64,000 nt of DNA from Dendrocalamus latiflorus (taxonomy: Eukaryota > Streptophyta > Magnoliopsida > Poales > Poaceae). The stretch lies in contig CM029670.1 in assembly GCA_017311315.1 (NCBI GenBank), positions 23,153,449-23,217,448 of the forward strand, in the 5' to 3' direction. A program made the translations under genes and the position numbers. The notes under the pieces are model-generated. The model did no database searches and was not told the DNA's origin. It was given only the letters and a program-made list of their open reading frames with translations. Shown piece after piece: positions 45,481-57,199 of the stretch (positions are counted from its first letter, which is position 1; each line of letters opens with the position of its first letter).

Positions 45481-46464
45481 AAAGATTTGCAAAGGATCAT
45501 TCACTCTTTCGACTGCCCCATTGCTTTGCGGATGGGCAATAGAGACATAACACAATTTGGTTCCTAATTCTTCGCAAAATTCTTAAAACTCTCCACTCGA
45601 GAACCGCTTACCATCATTTGTAATTATTTGACTTGGCACTCCAAATTGAGTAAGTATGCTTCTCATTATAAACCTTTAAGTAGTTTCCATTGTTATCCCA
45701 GTTACAGGTTCGGCTTCAATCCATGTTGTGAATGTGTCAATAGCCACAAAAAGGAATTCGACACCCCCAGATGCTTTTGGGAATGGTCCTAGGATATCAT
45801 GACCATAGGTCGTAAAAGGCCAACAAAGAGGTATAGTTCGTAAAGCCTAAGTCGGTTGGTGTATTAGCTTGCTATGAAACTGGTGTTGTATGCATTTCTT
45901 AACCAACTTTTTAGCGTCATGGAGGGTTGTCGACCAGTAAAAATCTTGTCAGAATGTTTTTTCGACCAACGTTTCGTAAGAGGCATGTGCTCAATAGATG
46001 CTCCCAAGTATATCGTGAAGTAGATGCAATCCTTCTTTCTGTGATATGCATCGCATAAGAACCCTGTTGTGGCTACGGGCCAAACAGAGAGAAGGGGGAC
46101 TAGTAGAAGAGGAAGAGGAGAGCCATATCTACGGGGGAGTTGGTAAGAATGAGAGGATGTCCCCCCTTTTGCCCCTCCTGGGGGTTTATATATATGAGTG
46201 GGGTAGAATGGGGAATCCTCATTCTACCCCTTAGTACTTACAAAGGATGAGGGTACACTGGTATATTTACACTGGTATATTCCTCTACACTATTGGGCCT
46301 ATTACATGTTGGACTAGTTGCACGGCCCAGTCACGGGGGGTTGTGCCACCCCCACAACAAACCCCTTGAATACTCTATTTATAGAGCACTCCTTTGACCA
46401 AAGTACACATTTTGGCCTTTTGGGATAAATGATTTGCCTCGAGATTGTCATCGGGTACTGAACC
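45481..46464 (-). pseudogene. second copy of gypsy integrase block
   Basis: 45500-46060 and 46360-46464 repeat 41455-42145 with moderate divergence: the minus-strand integrase core (FGVPSQIITNDGKRFSS-like) and the zinc-binding region upstream. The boundary to the adjoining LTR (GTCATCGGGTACTG) is the same in both copies, so the LTR was already inserted when the block was copied. This copy has a further solo LTR at 46065-46359. Confidence 0.8.
46065..46359 (+). mobile_element. solo LTR, 295 bp, with 5-bp duplication
   Basis: Begins TGTTGTGGCT and ends CCCCACAACA (inverted TGTTGTGG/CCACAACA). AACCC at 46060-46064 and at 46360-46364 is an exact 5-bp duplication. The paralogous block at about 42047 lacks it, an empty site within the same window. 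It contains TTTATATATATGAG, a possible promoter. The family of the parent element is unknown. Confidence 0.93.
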
Positions 46465-46778
46465 TGTTGGGGGATGGCACCCACTGGGGCTCTCTCGGCC
46501 CTTTATGCCAGTAACAGGGGGCGGCCCTTTATGCCCATCAAAGGCCTGCCTCATAACAGAATATTGGTCTTGCCCCTGTGTGTATAGGTTTGAGTAGGGC
46601 CATCTATGTAATCTTAGGGAAAGGAAAGGGCACAATTGCCCCTATAAGCATAGGCCTAGTTAGGGTCAACCTTGTGATATGCCTCCTCATGGGTATAAAA
46701 GTAAGCCCTGAGCCCTATGAGGAATAGGGAACTCATTTTTTGCGAAAGCTACCTAGTCCCAAGGCAGTTCATATTTTC
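46465..46778 (+). repeat. 5' part of the LTR seen at 42146-42535
   Basis: Starts TGTTGGGGGATGG and carries the same GGTATAAAAGTAAGCCC TATA region. It breaks off at GCAGTTCATATTTTCC, the very words at which the 3' LTR fragment at 43468 begins. Confidence 0.8.
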
Positions 46779-48742
46779 CTATGTCTACTTGGCTAATATA
46801 AATTATTAGAAAAATATCTATGTTTAAATAGATAAATGATTTCTATGTTGTTACAAAAAAAAGTTTAAAACTCCTACACAATCTTTTATCATCCACAAAA
46901 AAGAACAAAGTTAAAAAAACAATATTTTTGGATAAAATGACGTACAAGAGTTTGACTTTTTTACTTTTAGTATACAATGCAGATAAATAAATATATAAAT
47001 AAAAGAGGAAATTACAATTAATTACACCAAGTTTTAATCTGAAAAAAGAAAAAACACTACGTTTTACAAAAAAAAATCTAAACAATGGGACTAAAACACT
47101 ATTAGGTAAAATTGGGTACATGCTACTGTAGAATATTGGCATTTGCTCAGGAACACTCCAAAATCGTGGTTGGCTAGAAGACACCCCAAAACAATGGCCA
47201 TTTGCCATTCATGGAGTAGAAGAAAAACACCAAATTTTAATCTGAAAAAAAATAAAAAACTAAGTTTACAAAAAAATCTAAACAATAGGACTAAGAAATG
47301 TTTACGTAAAATTGGTTACAGGACTGTAAATTGTTGGCATTTGCTTAGGGACACTCCAAAATCGTGGTTTGGCTAGAAGACACTCCAAAACAATGGCCAT
47401 TTGCCATTATAAACTTGACCGATTACAACAATAAATCCTTATGTCCTCAAGAAAGAATATCTCAAATATGCCCAAATTGCGCCATTTTGTTCTTCATCCA
47501 AGAAACATCAAATTAACTCCAAAATTCAGCGAAAATAAGATATTCCAAATAAAGCATTCTCACATATGCCCAAAATTTCCCTTTTCACTCGTTATAATCT
47601 CTAATTAATCAGAATAAATTCTTTTAAAATTCAGAAAATTGGAAAAGGCTTTTAAAATCCATAATAATTCTAGAAAATACTCAAAATTTCTGAAATGACA
47701 ATCTAAAAAGCTGAAAATTAAAATTTTGGGGTGTTCCAAGGAGAAGGGAGAGATTTTTTATTATGGCAGCGATGTTTTGTTGCAAAGGGCCACAAATTTA
47801 GAGTCTTCTAGTCAAACCATGATTTGAGTGTGTCCTGGCTAGGGCAAATGCCAACATTTTATGATGTCTTGTAGCTAATTTTGCCATATTTTTATTGCAA
47901 AAAAAAACCCCATGAATAGAGATTATTTGTCAAAATTGAAAAATGCGTATTTTGCACAATTAATTATTGTGTAGAAACCTTGGCCTTACCCACATATTCT
48001 GTCCTATATATATAGTACTGCCTACGTACCATCGTCTTTCTACAGTGTTCGTTATACCAACCGTACATACGTAGAGTCGTAGACTACAAACATGAATGGA
48101 AACATTGGCTGTGTACGGCTGCACGACACTACTTACAAAATAGCTGGCAGAGCAGCGCCTCATGAAAAGAGGTCACCTGATCAACGCACTAAACTTGCAA
48201 TTGTCGTGACTAAAGTTATATGACCAACATGTTTAACGTACACAGTTTATATTATATTTTTGACGGTTAGTGCCAAGTACAGTACTGTTGTAGCCAAATA
48301 TATGATACTTTGACAAAGTGGAGGTCATCACATTGAAGCTGCTCCAAGGAGAAAGCTACGTTACAGCTTTTGTTAATTACTACCATGTTTTCTGGATGCT
48401 GCATATATCGATCCAACAGTTTCTCCTAAATCTCAGACTAAAGTTTGAGTAACTGCTGCCTTTTGAGTCTCGAAAGGACAAATGGTTCAAGAGCAATGCA
48501 AGACAAAAGTCATGATCACAACTGTATGTATGTTTCGTGGAGTTTTACATCCCGAAATTAAATCTTTTCAGTTATGGTAACTGCTAGTACTATATTACAC
48601 TTTTTGGAATTGACAAATAAATTAATTCAATAAAGGATATCTATGGCATGACTAACGCTAAGTATGGCTAAAACATCGGTGCTTCAAGAAAAAAGTGGCT
48701 GGGTATACTAGTTACTGTGGAAAAGGAGGACCAAGAAATTAA
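46779..48742. other. AT-rich intergenic DNA with a tandem duplication
   Basis: About 185 bases at 47024-47210 are repeated at 47227-47408; both copies contain ACTCCAAAATCGTGGTT, GGCTAGAAGACAC and CAAAACAATGGCCATTTGCC. A diverged, partly inverted echo (AAATGCCAACATTTTA; AAACCATGATTTGAG) lies near 47810-47860. No coding frame. Confidence 0.65.
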
Positions 48743-49063
48743 GGGCACATTTGTATTAGTTTTGGCTTCTAGTTTTTATTTAGAGAAGCTAAACCCAATA
48801 TGAATGCAATAATTTCTATAAGCCGCTTCTATCAATCACTACTTTGCATTTTCACACATGTTATAATGCACTTTGTATTTTATTATATCAAAATTCTATA
48901 AGTTATATGGTGGTCCGAATATTATATTGTCTTTCATTGCATCGTCTTTCTTACATAATACACTACTATTCATCAGCCACTTCTATTAACTACGTTTATC
49001 AGCCACTACTATTTATCAACTATAGTTAAAAGCTATCAAATAAAAACTAATACAAACGGGCAC
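48743..49063. mobile_element. Tourist-like MITE, 321 bp
   Basis: Left end GGGCACATTTGTATTAGTTT and right end, inverted, GTGCCCGTTTGTATTAGTTT, flanked by TAA at 48740-48742 and 49064-49066. TAA duplications point to PIF/Harbinger. The interior is AT-rich with AGCCACTTCTATTAAC-type repeats and no gene. Confidence 0.8.
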
Positions 49064-49066
49064 TAA

Positions 49067-50870
49067 ACCACATGAAGGAAACTGACTTTGGAACTATCTC
49101 CAGGGGTATTTCTGTGATAAATCTTCTGCGCACTAGCTAAAAATGTACGTCTTACACATCTACTACTAATTCCTCAACATTACTATATTTTATATGTGGC
49201 TTGTTACTACTGAAATTGTAAAACTTTCTACGGCTCTCCAGATGCATGAAGCTATTTTTTATCAGTATTGTATATACAACAGTTGTTAATTTATTGAGGA
49301 TCCAGTTTTTTGTCCTATAAAGAAATACCTTGATTGATCTAGAACTCACTGCACAATGAGAGTGACAATTCATTTGCCAAGATCAATGGAAATGTACCCA
49401 AAAAAAGATCAATGAAATGATGGCTTGATAGAGTATACATGAATGTAACTGTCATCGATCAATAGACTCAGGTCTATAACTAGTGATGTAGATCGATGGG
49501 TTCGAGTCACAAAAGTTGAGGAGTGAAGAGGTGGCCAAGCAAGTTCCTTAGTAGGGTGCCGTCTTTTGCCTTCCACGCATCCATAGATCTCACATGCACA
49601 TTTTGAGATAGAGAGAGGGAGGGAGGGACGTTTGCTTCTTGCACACACTCCTCATGATCATCTGTCTACAATGATCACGCAGACCATGACCAGCTCTTCC
49701 TAGCTAGCATGGTTCAAACCATCAATTCAACCAGTGACCGACCCACGACTACATTTTAACTAGGGCAAATAGTACAATCTCTTGTGCAATCACTAAACAA
49801 ATAGTTCGTACCATGTGTTATGGTAGTCAAAGTCACCCAACATAATATTGTCCCAAAAAATGCTCACCATAATACCCAAAAGAGATATAAGCATCTAATA
49901 TCAATATGTAACTAAGCTATACAGCTTTACTACTTTACCATCAAGTATCAACAATGCATGATGATCAAAACACATGATTATCAATTTGTAACATCTTACT
50001 AATTCCTATCCACACGAATATGCTAAGCAAAAGAAGAGAAAAACCATACCCAAATCATCAGAATCATCAACATTTCTAGCATCCATCTACATCCCCTCTG
50101 CTCTGCGTGACTCCACCTCTGCACTCTCCTCAGCTACTTGCTTGTGCTCAATTCCTTTGTGCGACTTCACTGGTGCCTTTGCCGCCACGCACCCACGCCT
50201 TGGCCCTCAACCACGCCCTGTTATCTCAAGGCAACAATGCGAGTGGGAGAAACGCGTTTGTCGATGCTCTCCCAGTAGTTTGACCTAGACGATTTTGGCC
50301 GGAAAGGACCAATGTCCTCTTTGGGAAGTTGACTAGAAAAGTTAATATAAGTCTTCCTTGTGGAATGCTTAATTGGCTCCTTTTGGTGGTGTGTGGAAGC
50401 ACCTTTTAATTAATATCATCTTCTGGCGGATAGGCAACATCTGCATCGATAACTTATTCTTTCTGAATGGTCTTAATACTTTAATGCTGTTTACACCTAA
50501 AAATGGAGAACAACTGAGATTAGACAGATCACTCATGGCAACATTGTCCGTCCGGCGATGGAGCCTAGGTGGCTGCCCGAGCTTGCTGAAGGAGGGTCCG
50601 CCCCTGCATACAACTACAACCATACACATTCGCATGTTAACCCTTTCAAAACTCGCCATTCGGAGTCGAGCTACATCATATCGATGTGTTGCATGTGATA
50701 TGTCAAAACTAAAAACTGAAAAGGTCATCGTCTATATATATGTTCCTGGTCAAATATGGAGTATAACCTGAACAAAAACATAAAGTTTGTAACAGCCAGT
50801 GGTGATTCCTATGCATGTCTGGATGCATGGCTGCTTTAAAGTTCGCGCAAAGGCGGCGACGGTTTCCGGG
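49067..50870. other. intergenic DNA, no gene seen
   Basis: Mostly AT-rich. 50360-50770 is open on both strands (119 and 132 codons), but the two frames mirror each other and show no domain. AGAGAGAGGGAGGGAGG at 49611 is a short purine tract. Confidence 0.4.
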
Positions 50871-50876
50871 TACATA

Positions 50877-51035
50877 TGGATTTATTCATCATATACCCTC
50901 CTCATAGATGGAAATTCAGGATTTACCCTCCTGGCCCACGTGTCAGTGACTTATGATGACCCCACATGTCATTGAGGTGGGAGGGTAAATCCTGAAATCC
51001 CCAATTCAAGGGAGGGTATATGATGAAGATCCCCG
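50877..51035. repeat. short inverted-repeat element (MITE-like)
   Basis: TTCATCATATACCCTCC near 50885 is inverted at 51010-51026 (GGAGGGTATATGATGAA), and GGATTTACCCTCC near 50928 is inverted as GGAGGGTAAATCC at 50980. The centre contains CCCACGTGTCAGTGAC. Outside the repeats GGTACA occurs on both sides, but the duplication is not clean, so the superfamily is undecided. Confidence 0.65.
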
Positions 51036-51373
51036 GTACAGATGGTGATTGTCATGTCCTTTGTCTTGCTTCGAAACTTTGTAACGGATGTGAGCAGTAG
51101 CATTAGCTAGCAAAACAAGTATGAGCAAGCGCGTTGCAGCCACGTTACTTCTCACCCTGGTTGCATACGTTGAGAACGTACGGCTTCAGCTAGCCGGCCG
51201 GCCAGTGCATTGAAAGGATAACTTTGGAGCACTTAATTTTCTGCTTGAGTTAGCTAGATATGATGATTGCAGACAAGTGCACCAATATGTAATCTCTTTG
51301 TCAGAAAATGTGTAGTCCATTAATTCATGTTAATTAATTAGATGCCATATATTTTAGAGAATTATATTACCGC

Positions 51374-51675
51374 TTTCATTATAGTGCGACAAGTAAACGA
51401 CCTCTGTGCTACCCATTAAATAGATTTCACTGATAAACTATGTTTCCATATAGTTCTGTGATGTGGCTAAAAAATGGGTTATATAGTTCATTGCAATTCG
51501 TAGCACCCGTTATATAGTGACAATTATATCGACCACTTCTATTATAAGGTGACAATTAATCGACGTTGTGTCACTATTAAATAGATGTCACCGACAACCT
51601 AGTTTCCATATTATTTTGCAATGTGGCTAAAAAATGGGTTATATAATTCCTTGCAATTCGTAGCACCCGCTTATG
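51374..51675. repeat. 161-bp tandem duplication upstream of LBD gene
   Basis: Two diverged copies with period 161. GTGGCTAAAAAATGGGTTAT occurs at 51463 and 51624, each followed by TTGCAATTCGTAGCACCC. The array ends about 1 kb before the LBD start codon. A regulatory role is not shown. Confidence 0.8.
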
Positions 51676-52674
51676 GTTAAGTATGCTCTATTTTTAGTTT
51701 TACACTTCGATGTTTCCACATACTATAAATATGTACTTTCGTTCATTAACTTCGCAGGATAGCAATGTAAATGCAAATTAAATAGTAAAAATATGATATT
51801 TTACCAAAATCCAACTACATAAAGCAGAAGAATTGAAAAGGATCTATGTATAGCGTATGGAGGGGAAGAATGTCATGTTAGGATCACATGGGAGGGAGTG
51901 TGTTCCACGAGACCCTTCAAGAGTGGTGTGGTGGTACCTTTTCTTCTTATATATAGTTTATAGTTTCTCTTAAATAAATAAATAAGATAATTTTTTGTCA
52001 CTATTTCGAATCGACTTATCAGCATTCATTCGTTCACACAAACGCTCATACTGTAAACCCAAAAACCATAAATCGCAGTTATAACCTTCATCCGGAATGA
52101 ACCCACCTATTAGTCACAGAGAGAGAGAGGGCCGGGGATCGATACAATTGGGATTTCCAGTCTTCTCCTCGGCCAGTTTGCTTCACGCAATATTCTAACC
52201 CTGAGAAAGAAAGAGAAGCGTGCCGGTAGCTATGGCCATTGCAAGCTACTGCTGCGAGTTTTGCAACCTTCTTGCCTTGGCTTTAAAGTCTCATCAACAC
52301 AACGGCACCAAAAAGATAGCACATATAGAAAACCGGCAGATACACCTAAAGAATTCAAGGCAACACCAAAAAATAAACAGCACAAAATTAGAAATAAGAA
52401 AAGAGTAGCTAGTAGTAGAACAGCGTCCCATACATACACACACCACCCTCCACCAATGGGACAAACAACCTACACCAGTTGCCTGTGTATTTACATCTTT
52501 GCCCCTCCCTCCTCTTCTATATCTGTAACTCTCCTCCCTCATTTCTCAATTCTCTCTCCTCCTTTCTCTCTCATCTGTGAGAAACTACAAAGATAGATTC
52601 ATACCTACCAGTTTTTTTAACACTATAAGATGCAAGAAGACTGATCAAGAAGTAAACCAGGAGCTATTTCAAGA
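51676..52674 (+). promoter_or_regulatory. LBD upstream region and probable 5' UTR
   Basis: AT-rich to about 52060, then a pyrimidine-rich stretch, CCTCCCTCCTCTTC to CTCCTCCTTTCTCTCTC (52504-52575), typical of plant leaders. TATATATAG occurs at 51950 and CTATATCTG at 52518; neither can be called the TATA box with certainty. Small frames at 52220-52596 are not supported. Confidence 0.4.
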
Positions 52675-54176
52675 ATGAGCTCGTCCGGTAGCGGGAGCGG
52701 CGGCGGCGGGCCGAGCGGCAGCAGCTCCGGAGGAGGAGGCGGCGGAGGGCCATGCGGTGCGTGCAAGTTCCTGCGGCGCAAGTGCGTGAGCGGGTGCATC
52801 TTCGCGCCCTACTTCGACTCTGAGCAGGGCGCGGCGCACTTCGCGGCGGTGCACAAGGTGTTCGGCGCCAGCAACGTGTCCAAGCTGCTCCTCCAGATCC
52901 CTCCCCACAAGCGCCTCGACGCCGTCGTCACCATCTGCTACGAGGCCCAGGCCCGCCTCCGCGACCCCGTATACGGCTGCGTCGCCCACATCTTCGCGCT
53001 CCAGCAGCAGGTATATATACCACTAGTCTACTACTACTCTACTACATGTCGTATATAGATCATCGATTCATCACTGTCATGTCATCAACATCATGGTAAG
53101 AAGATCATGGTCCATGATGGATGGATCTTGAATTGTTGGTTTGGAAGGTGCACTTGATTCTGCTTTTTGTTTTTGTTTTCTTTGTGGCGGGTAAGATTTG
53201 GGGTGGGGGTTCTGTCTTTTTCTCAAGAAGGCATTGGGCCTCCTTTTGGGAGGAGGAAAGTCTACCAAGCCAAGCAAGGGTGACAAAAGAAGCAAGAAAT
53301 CAGGAGGGAACTTTCTGTTACCAGTGATATGCACATCTCATCATCCATCTATCTTGTCATTAATTCCATCATCTATTCTTACTCTTCTTTCTTTTTTTTT
53401 TCCTTTTTTCATAGATGATTTCCATTCATCATTGTATATCTTGTTGCTTCTGTACTTTTCTTTTATGATGATACCAAGATGGGATGTAGATATGAATATG
53501 CTTGGTTTCCTCACTCCATCGAAGAAAAAGGGGATAATTAAGCCCTAGCATCGATCTCTGGTAGTCCTAGAAGGGGTAGCTGCTGCCCACCCAACCAGTT
53601 CCCTTCTTGGAAACATTTGTCCTCGCTTTTTTCTTTAGAAATTTCATCAAACCCCCTTACATTTCTTTAAGATACCTCTTGCTTTTTTATCATAATACAT
53701 GGTGATCTATGAAGGTCTACAGTGATTCTGTGAAGTTTGCAGCAATTTTAATATAATCTATTTCCTTTTTGGTGCATGTCTTGATGGATCCCCAGGTGGT
53801 GAACCTCCAGGCCGAGCTCTCCTACCTGCAGGCCCACCTGACCACGCTGGAGCTGCCATCGCCGCCGCCCTTCCCCCCGCAGCCCCAGATGCCGGTGACC
53901 GCCTCGTTCTCCATCTCCGACTTGCCGTCGTCGTCCAACATCCCGGCCACCGTCGACCTGTCGTCCCTCTTCGACCCGCCGGCGCAGTCCCAGTGGGCCT
54001 TCCAGCAGCAACACCACCACCAGCAGCTTCACCAACAGCCATATGGCCGGATGGGGGAAAGCTCCAGCAGAGGCGGCGGCGACGGCGGCGACTTGCAAGC
54101 GTTGGCGAGGGAGCTTCTGGACCGGCACGGCCGGTCGGCGGGGTCGAAGCCCGAGCGGCCACCGCACACACCATGA
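52675..54176 (+). CDS. class I LBD (LOB-domain) transcription factor, 238 aa
   Basis: Two exons, 52675-53010 and 53796-54176, joined at CAG/GTATAT and CCCCAG/GTGG. The intron of 785 bases is in phase 0, in the position usual for LBD genes. After a Ser/Gly-rich start comes the LOB domain: zinc-finger-like CX2CX6CX3C (C27, C30, C37, C41), the GAS block (FAAVHKVFGASNVSKLL, 56-72), DPVYG (97-101) and the LX6LX3LX6L coiled coil (L109, L116, L120, L127). It is a nuclear DNA-binding protein. Wording such as FDSEQGAAHFAAVHKVFGAS and QVVNLQAELSYLQAHL is closest, from memory, to the LBD18/LBD30/rice DH1 group, which acts in organ and vascular development. The C terminus has a Pro-rich part, then QQQHHHQQLHQQ and a Gly-rich run. 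All key residues are present and there is no break. The specific rice gene name is not assigned. Confidence 0.95.
53011..53795 (+). other. LBD intron
   Basis: GT...AG intron of 785 bases, T-rich (TTTTTTTTTCC near 53392). Frames within it (for example 53198-53548) are not supported as genes. Confidence 0.85.
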
Positions 54177-54753
54177 TGATCAGTGTCAACTTAGCTAGCT
54201 AGGTGGACTAATTGATAAGGAATTAATCGTACAACATGCATTGAGGCGAGTACATGGATTGAGAAGGGTGAAAAATGTGCCGAATTCGCGGCGGTAAGGC
54301 GAGATATAGAACAAGGCCGACGACGACGGCGAGGACGACGACGATGATGTGGGGGGAGACGGTAGGTAACAGGCATTGCCCGGTTTTCACGTACCAGCTT
54401 TGTTCTTGACCGGGGGTGCAAGGGTGCCCACTTGCTCCTTTTTATATTATACTTGGGAGTTTGATCCAAAAGAGGAAGCTTGGGGGAGAGTTCTTAGCTA
54501 GCTGTAGCCTGATGTTACTAGTGTGATCTGCCTGCCTTTGTCATTGTTCCATTGCAACAATTCTGATAACTGCCATATACCTAGCATCTTCTTGTCACAG
54601 ATTGTTTGGTTGGTTGTTTAGTTTGAAACTAAACATCTGAACTAATTGACTGGAGTAGTCTTGTTTTGCTTTTGCTTAATTTCTGAGACAAATGAGCATT
54701 TTAGAAGTTATTGGTATCTAAAGACTGGTCAGCACAATGTGGCGGATGAGTTA
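54177..54753 (+). other. LBD 3' UTR and downstream DNA
   Basis: Contains a GACGACGACGG/CGACGACGATGATG trinucleotide tract (54316-54347). No clear AATAAA; the poly(A) site cannot be placed. It ends at the Helitron insertion site. Confidence 0.5.
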
Positions 54754-54949
54754 TCTCTACTACTTAAAAATATAAGTTGGTGGTCGTCGGTCTGTTCTCC
54801 CTCCTTTCTTCTCAGCCGTCCGATCAAAGATCAACCATCTAGATCCGTATGTAGGTAATTATTTCGCTCCTCATAGAAAAGGTCGGGCCGACGCGTGGGC
54901 CGTGCTCCTTCTTTTCTCTTCCCCTGCATCCTCCGCCTCCCGCAACCAC

Positions 54950-55500
54950 TCCACCTCCTGCAACCGCCGCCTCCTCTCCCCCGAACCCTCGTGCCGCGCC
55001 TCCTCCTCCTCCTCCTCCTCCTCCTTAGTGTCGCCACCAATTCCTTCCCCACGCGACAACGTCTGGTCACAGTCCCCCAACTTCCTCCAGCAGTGCCGCA
55101 TCCCCTCGTCACCGCCTCCCCAACGCTTTCGCCCGCCGCCTCCTCTCCCTATATGCCCGTCGCCGCCTCCCCACCTCCACCTGCCACAACTACAGCCTCC
55201 TTCTCTCCCCCGAACCCTCGTGTCATGCCTCCTCCTCCTCCTCCCCGACGCCGCCACCAATTCCTTCCCCACACGGTAACGTCCGATCGCAGTCCCCCAA
55301 CTTTCCCCAGCAGCACCACATCTCCCTGTCAACGCCTCCCCAATGCATTCTCCCATCGCCTCCTCTCCCCATCTGCCCGCCATTGCCTCCCCACCTCCAC
55401 CTCCCGCAACTACCGCTTCCTTCTCTCCCCCAAACCCTCTTGTCACACCTCCTCCTCCTCCTCAGTGCTGCCACCAATTCCATCTCCCATCACCCTCCAA
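54950..55500. repeat. C-rich repeat block in Helitron
   Basis: TCTCCCCCGAACCCTCGTG-type text followed by TCCTCCTCCTCC and CCGCCACCAATTCCTTCCCC recurs three times (near 54977, 55203 and 55423) at about 220-base spacing, so it is a higher-order tandem repeat. Long frames on both strands derive from it. Confidence 0.75.
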
Positions 55501-55749
55501 CCAGCGGCACAATGCTCGGTGATAGCGGCTGGTGGATCAGAGAGAAGGGTGCTCGGCGACAGCGGCTAGTGGATCAGAGAGAAGGGCGCTCAACGATGGC
55601 GGCGATGGCTTCCTCTTCCTACACCCGCCCATGTGGCTCTCTCCCCTCCGCCACTGCCCAGTAGTCGCTCACCCGGTGAGCCTCTCTACCTCCTCCTGCT
55701 CTTCGCTCAGAGCCCATCGCGCTGTTTGGCGATTTTGGTCTCCCAAGCT

Positions 55750-56900
55750 GGTCATCGAAGTCGATGCCATGGTCAAAGGGGGCCATGGTCAAGGAGCCAT
55801 GGCCGAAGTCAAAGCCGCAGTTGAATGGGGCCATGGATAAAGTCGAAGATCAGTGGTCGAAGTCAAAGCCGTGGTCGAAGGGGTGGTGGTCGAAGTCGAA
55901 GGGCCATGGTTGAAGTTAGGCCGTGGTGGAGGTCCAAGCCATGGTCGAAGGGGACAATGGTCGAAGGGGGCAATGGTTGAAGTCAAAGGGCCGTGGACGA
56001 AATCGGTCTGCGATCAAAGTCAAAGTGTCATGGTCGAAGTCCAAACCGTGGTCGAAGGGGACAGTGGTCGAAGGGGGCAATGGTGGAAGTCAAAGGGTCA
56101 TGGTCAAAGTCCAAGCCGTGGTCAAAGGGGACAATGGTCAAAGGGGGCAGTGGTCGAAGTCAAAGGGTCGTGGACAAAGTCGGTCTACAGTTGAAGTCAA
56201 AGGGTCGTGGTCGATGTCAGGTCCATGGTCGAAGGGGGCCGTGATCAAAGTCGAAGCCGTGGTCAAAGGGGGCGATGGTCGAAGAGAGAAGTGGTCAACA
56301 TCGAAGGGTCGTGATCGAAGGGGACAATGGTTGAAGTTGAAGCTGTGGTTGACATCAAAGGGCCATGGTCAAAGGGGACAGTGGTCGACATCGAAGCGCC
56401 GTGGTCGAAGGGGACAATGGTCGAAGCAGACGATGGTCAAAGGGGAAAGTGGTCGACGTCAAAGGGACATGGTCGTGATGGGTCGTGGTCGAAGGGGGCA
56501 GTGGTCAAATTTGAAGATCCGTGATCAAAGTCGAAGCTGTGGTCGAAGGGGGCCGTAGTCAGAAAGGGAAGGATGAACATTGAAGAGTCGTGGTCAAAGG
56601 AGAGAGTGGTCGAAGGGGGCGGTGGTCGAAGGGGAAAGTGGTCGAAAGGGGCTGTGGTCGTTAAAGGGCCACGGTCAAAGGGGACAGTGGTCGGGGGGCA
56701 GTGGTTAAAGTCAAAGATCCGTGGTTGTCATCAAATCCATGGTCAAAGAGGAAAGTGGTCAATGTCGAAGGGCCATGGTCAAAGGGGACAGTTGTTAAAG
56801 GGCAGTGGTCGAAGTCGAAGAGGGCAGTGCTCGAAATCGAAGGGGGCAGTGTTCGAAGTTGCGGTCATGGTCATAGTTGTAGCACCCATGGACGTGGTCA
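55750..56900 (+). repeat. GTGGTCGAAG minisatellite, + orientation
   Basis: Dozens of units of the form (C/G)(G/A)TGGTC(G/A)AAG with spacers GGGGACA, GGGGGCC, TCAAAGGGCC and TCGAAGCC. The spacing is irregular. The frame 55923-56558 is Trp/Ser/Lys/Gly-repeat low complexity and not called a gene. Confidence 0.9.
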
Positions 56901-56924
56901 TAGTGGTCATGGTCATAGTCAGAG

Positions 56925-57063
56925 CGCCAACCCGGAGGGTACCTACTGGTTCGTCCATAACCTCCGCCGCTACGAGTTCCCCCTCCAGTTGGACATCCCC
57001 ATCTCCTACCCCCAGGTCACCCCCAAGATCGAGCTCCCCACCCTCGACGGCAAGACCCATGAG
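56925..57063 (+). pseudogene. UFC1 (UFM1-conjugating enzyme) exon fragment
   Basis: A short GC-rich island between the minisatellites reads ANPEGTYWFVHNLRRYEF, then PLQLDIPISYPQVTPKIELP and TLDGKTHE. This matches the E2-like core of UFC1 (UFM1-conjugating enzyme), just before the catalytic-Cys region, which is absent. Relative to the family's GT-RW-x-x-x-C-W-Y/F-VHNL, about five residues after GT are missing, an in-frame deletion. AG precedes it (GTCAGAG, 56919-56924) and GT follows GAG (57064), so an exon with its splice edges seems to have been captured. It cannot be functional on its own. Confidence 0.82.
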
Positions 57064-57199
57064 GTCTCGTAATCCCCACGGATTGTAACATACTTTTGGC
57101 CATGAGGTGTGATCGACGGCTTCCGATTTACAACCACGAGTGCTGGTCAATGTGTTCTAACTTACAACCACAAGGTGTGGTCAATGTCTTCTGACTTAC

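Noticed and set aside
50369..50771. Facing ORFs of 119 and 132 codons
   Set aside because: Mirror frames without domain, splice or promoter support.
52669..52989. Antisense ORF over LBD exon 1 (also 53748-54189 over exon 2)
   Set aside because: Shadows of the GC-rich LBD coding frame.
54871..56558. Several ORFs of 100-220 codons in the second Helitron
   Set aside because: CTCC and GTGGTCGAAG repeats translated; only the short UFC1 island has protein-like text.
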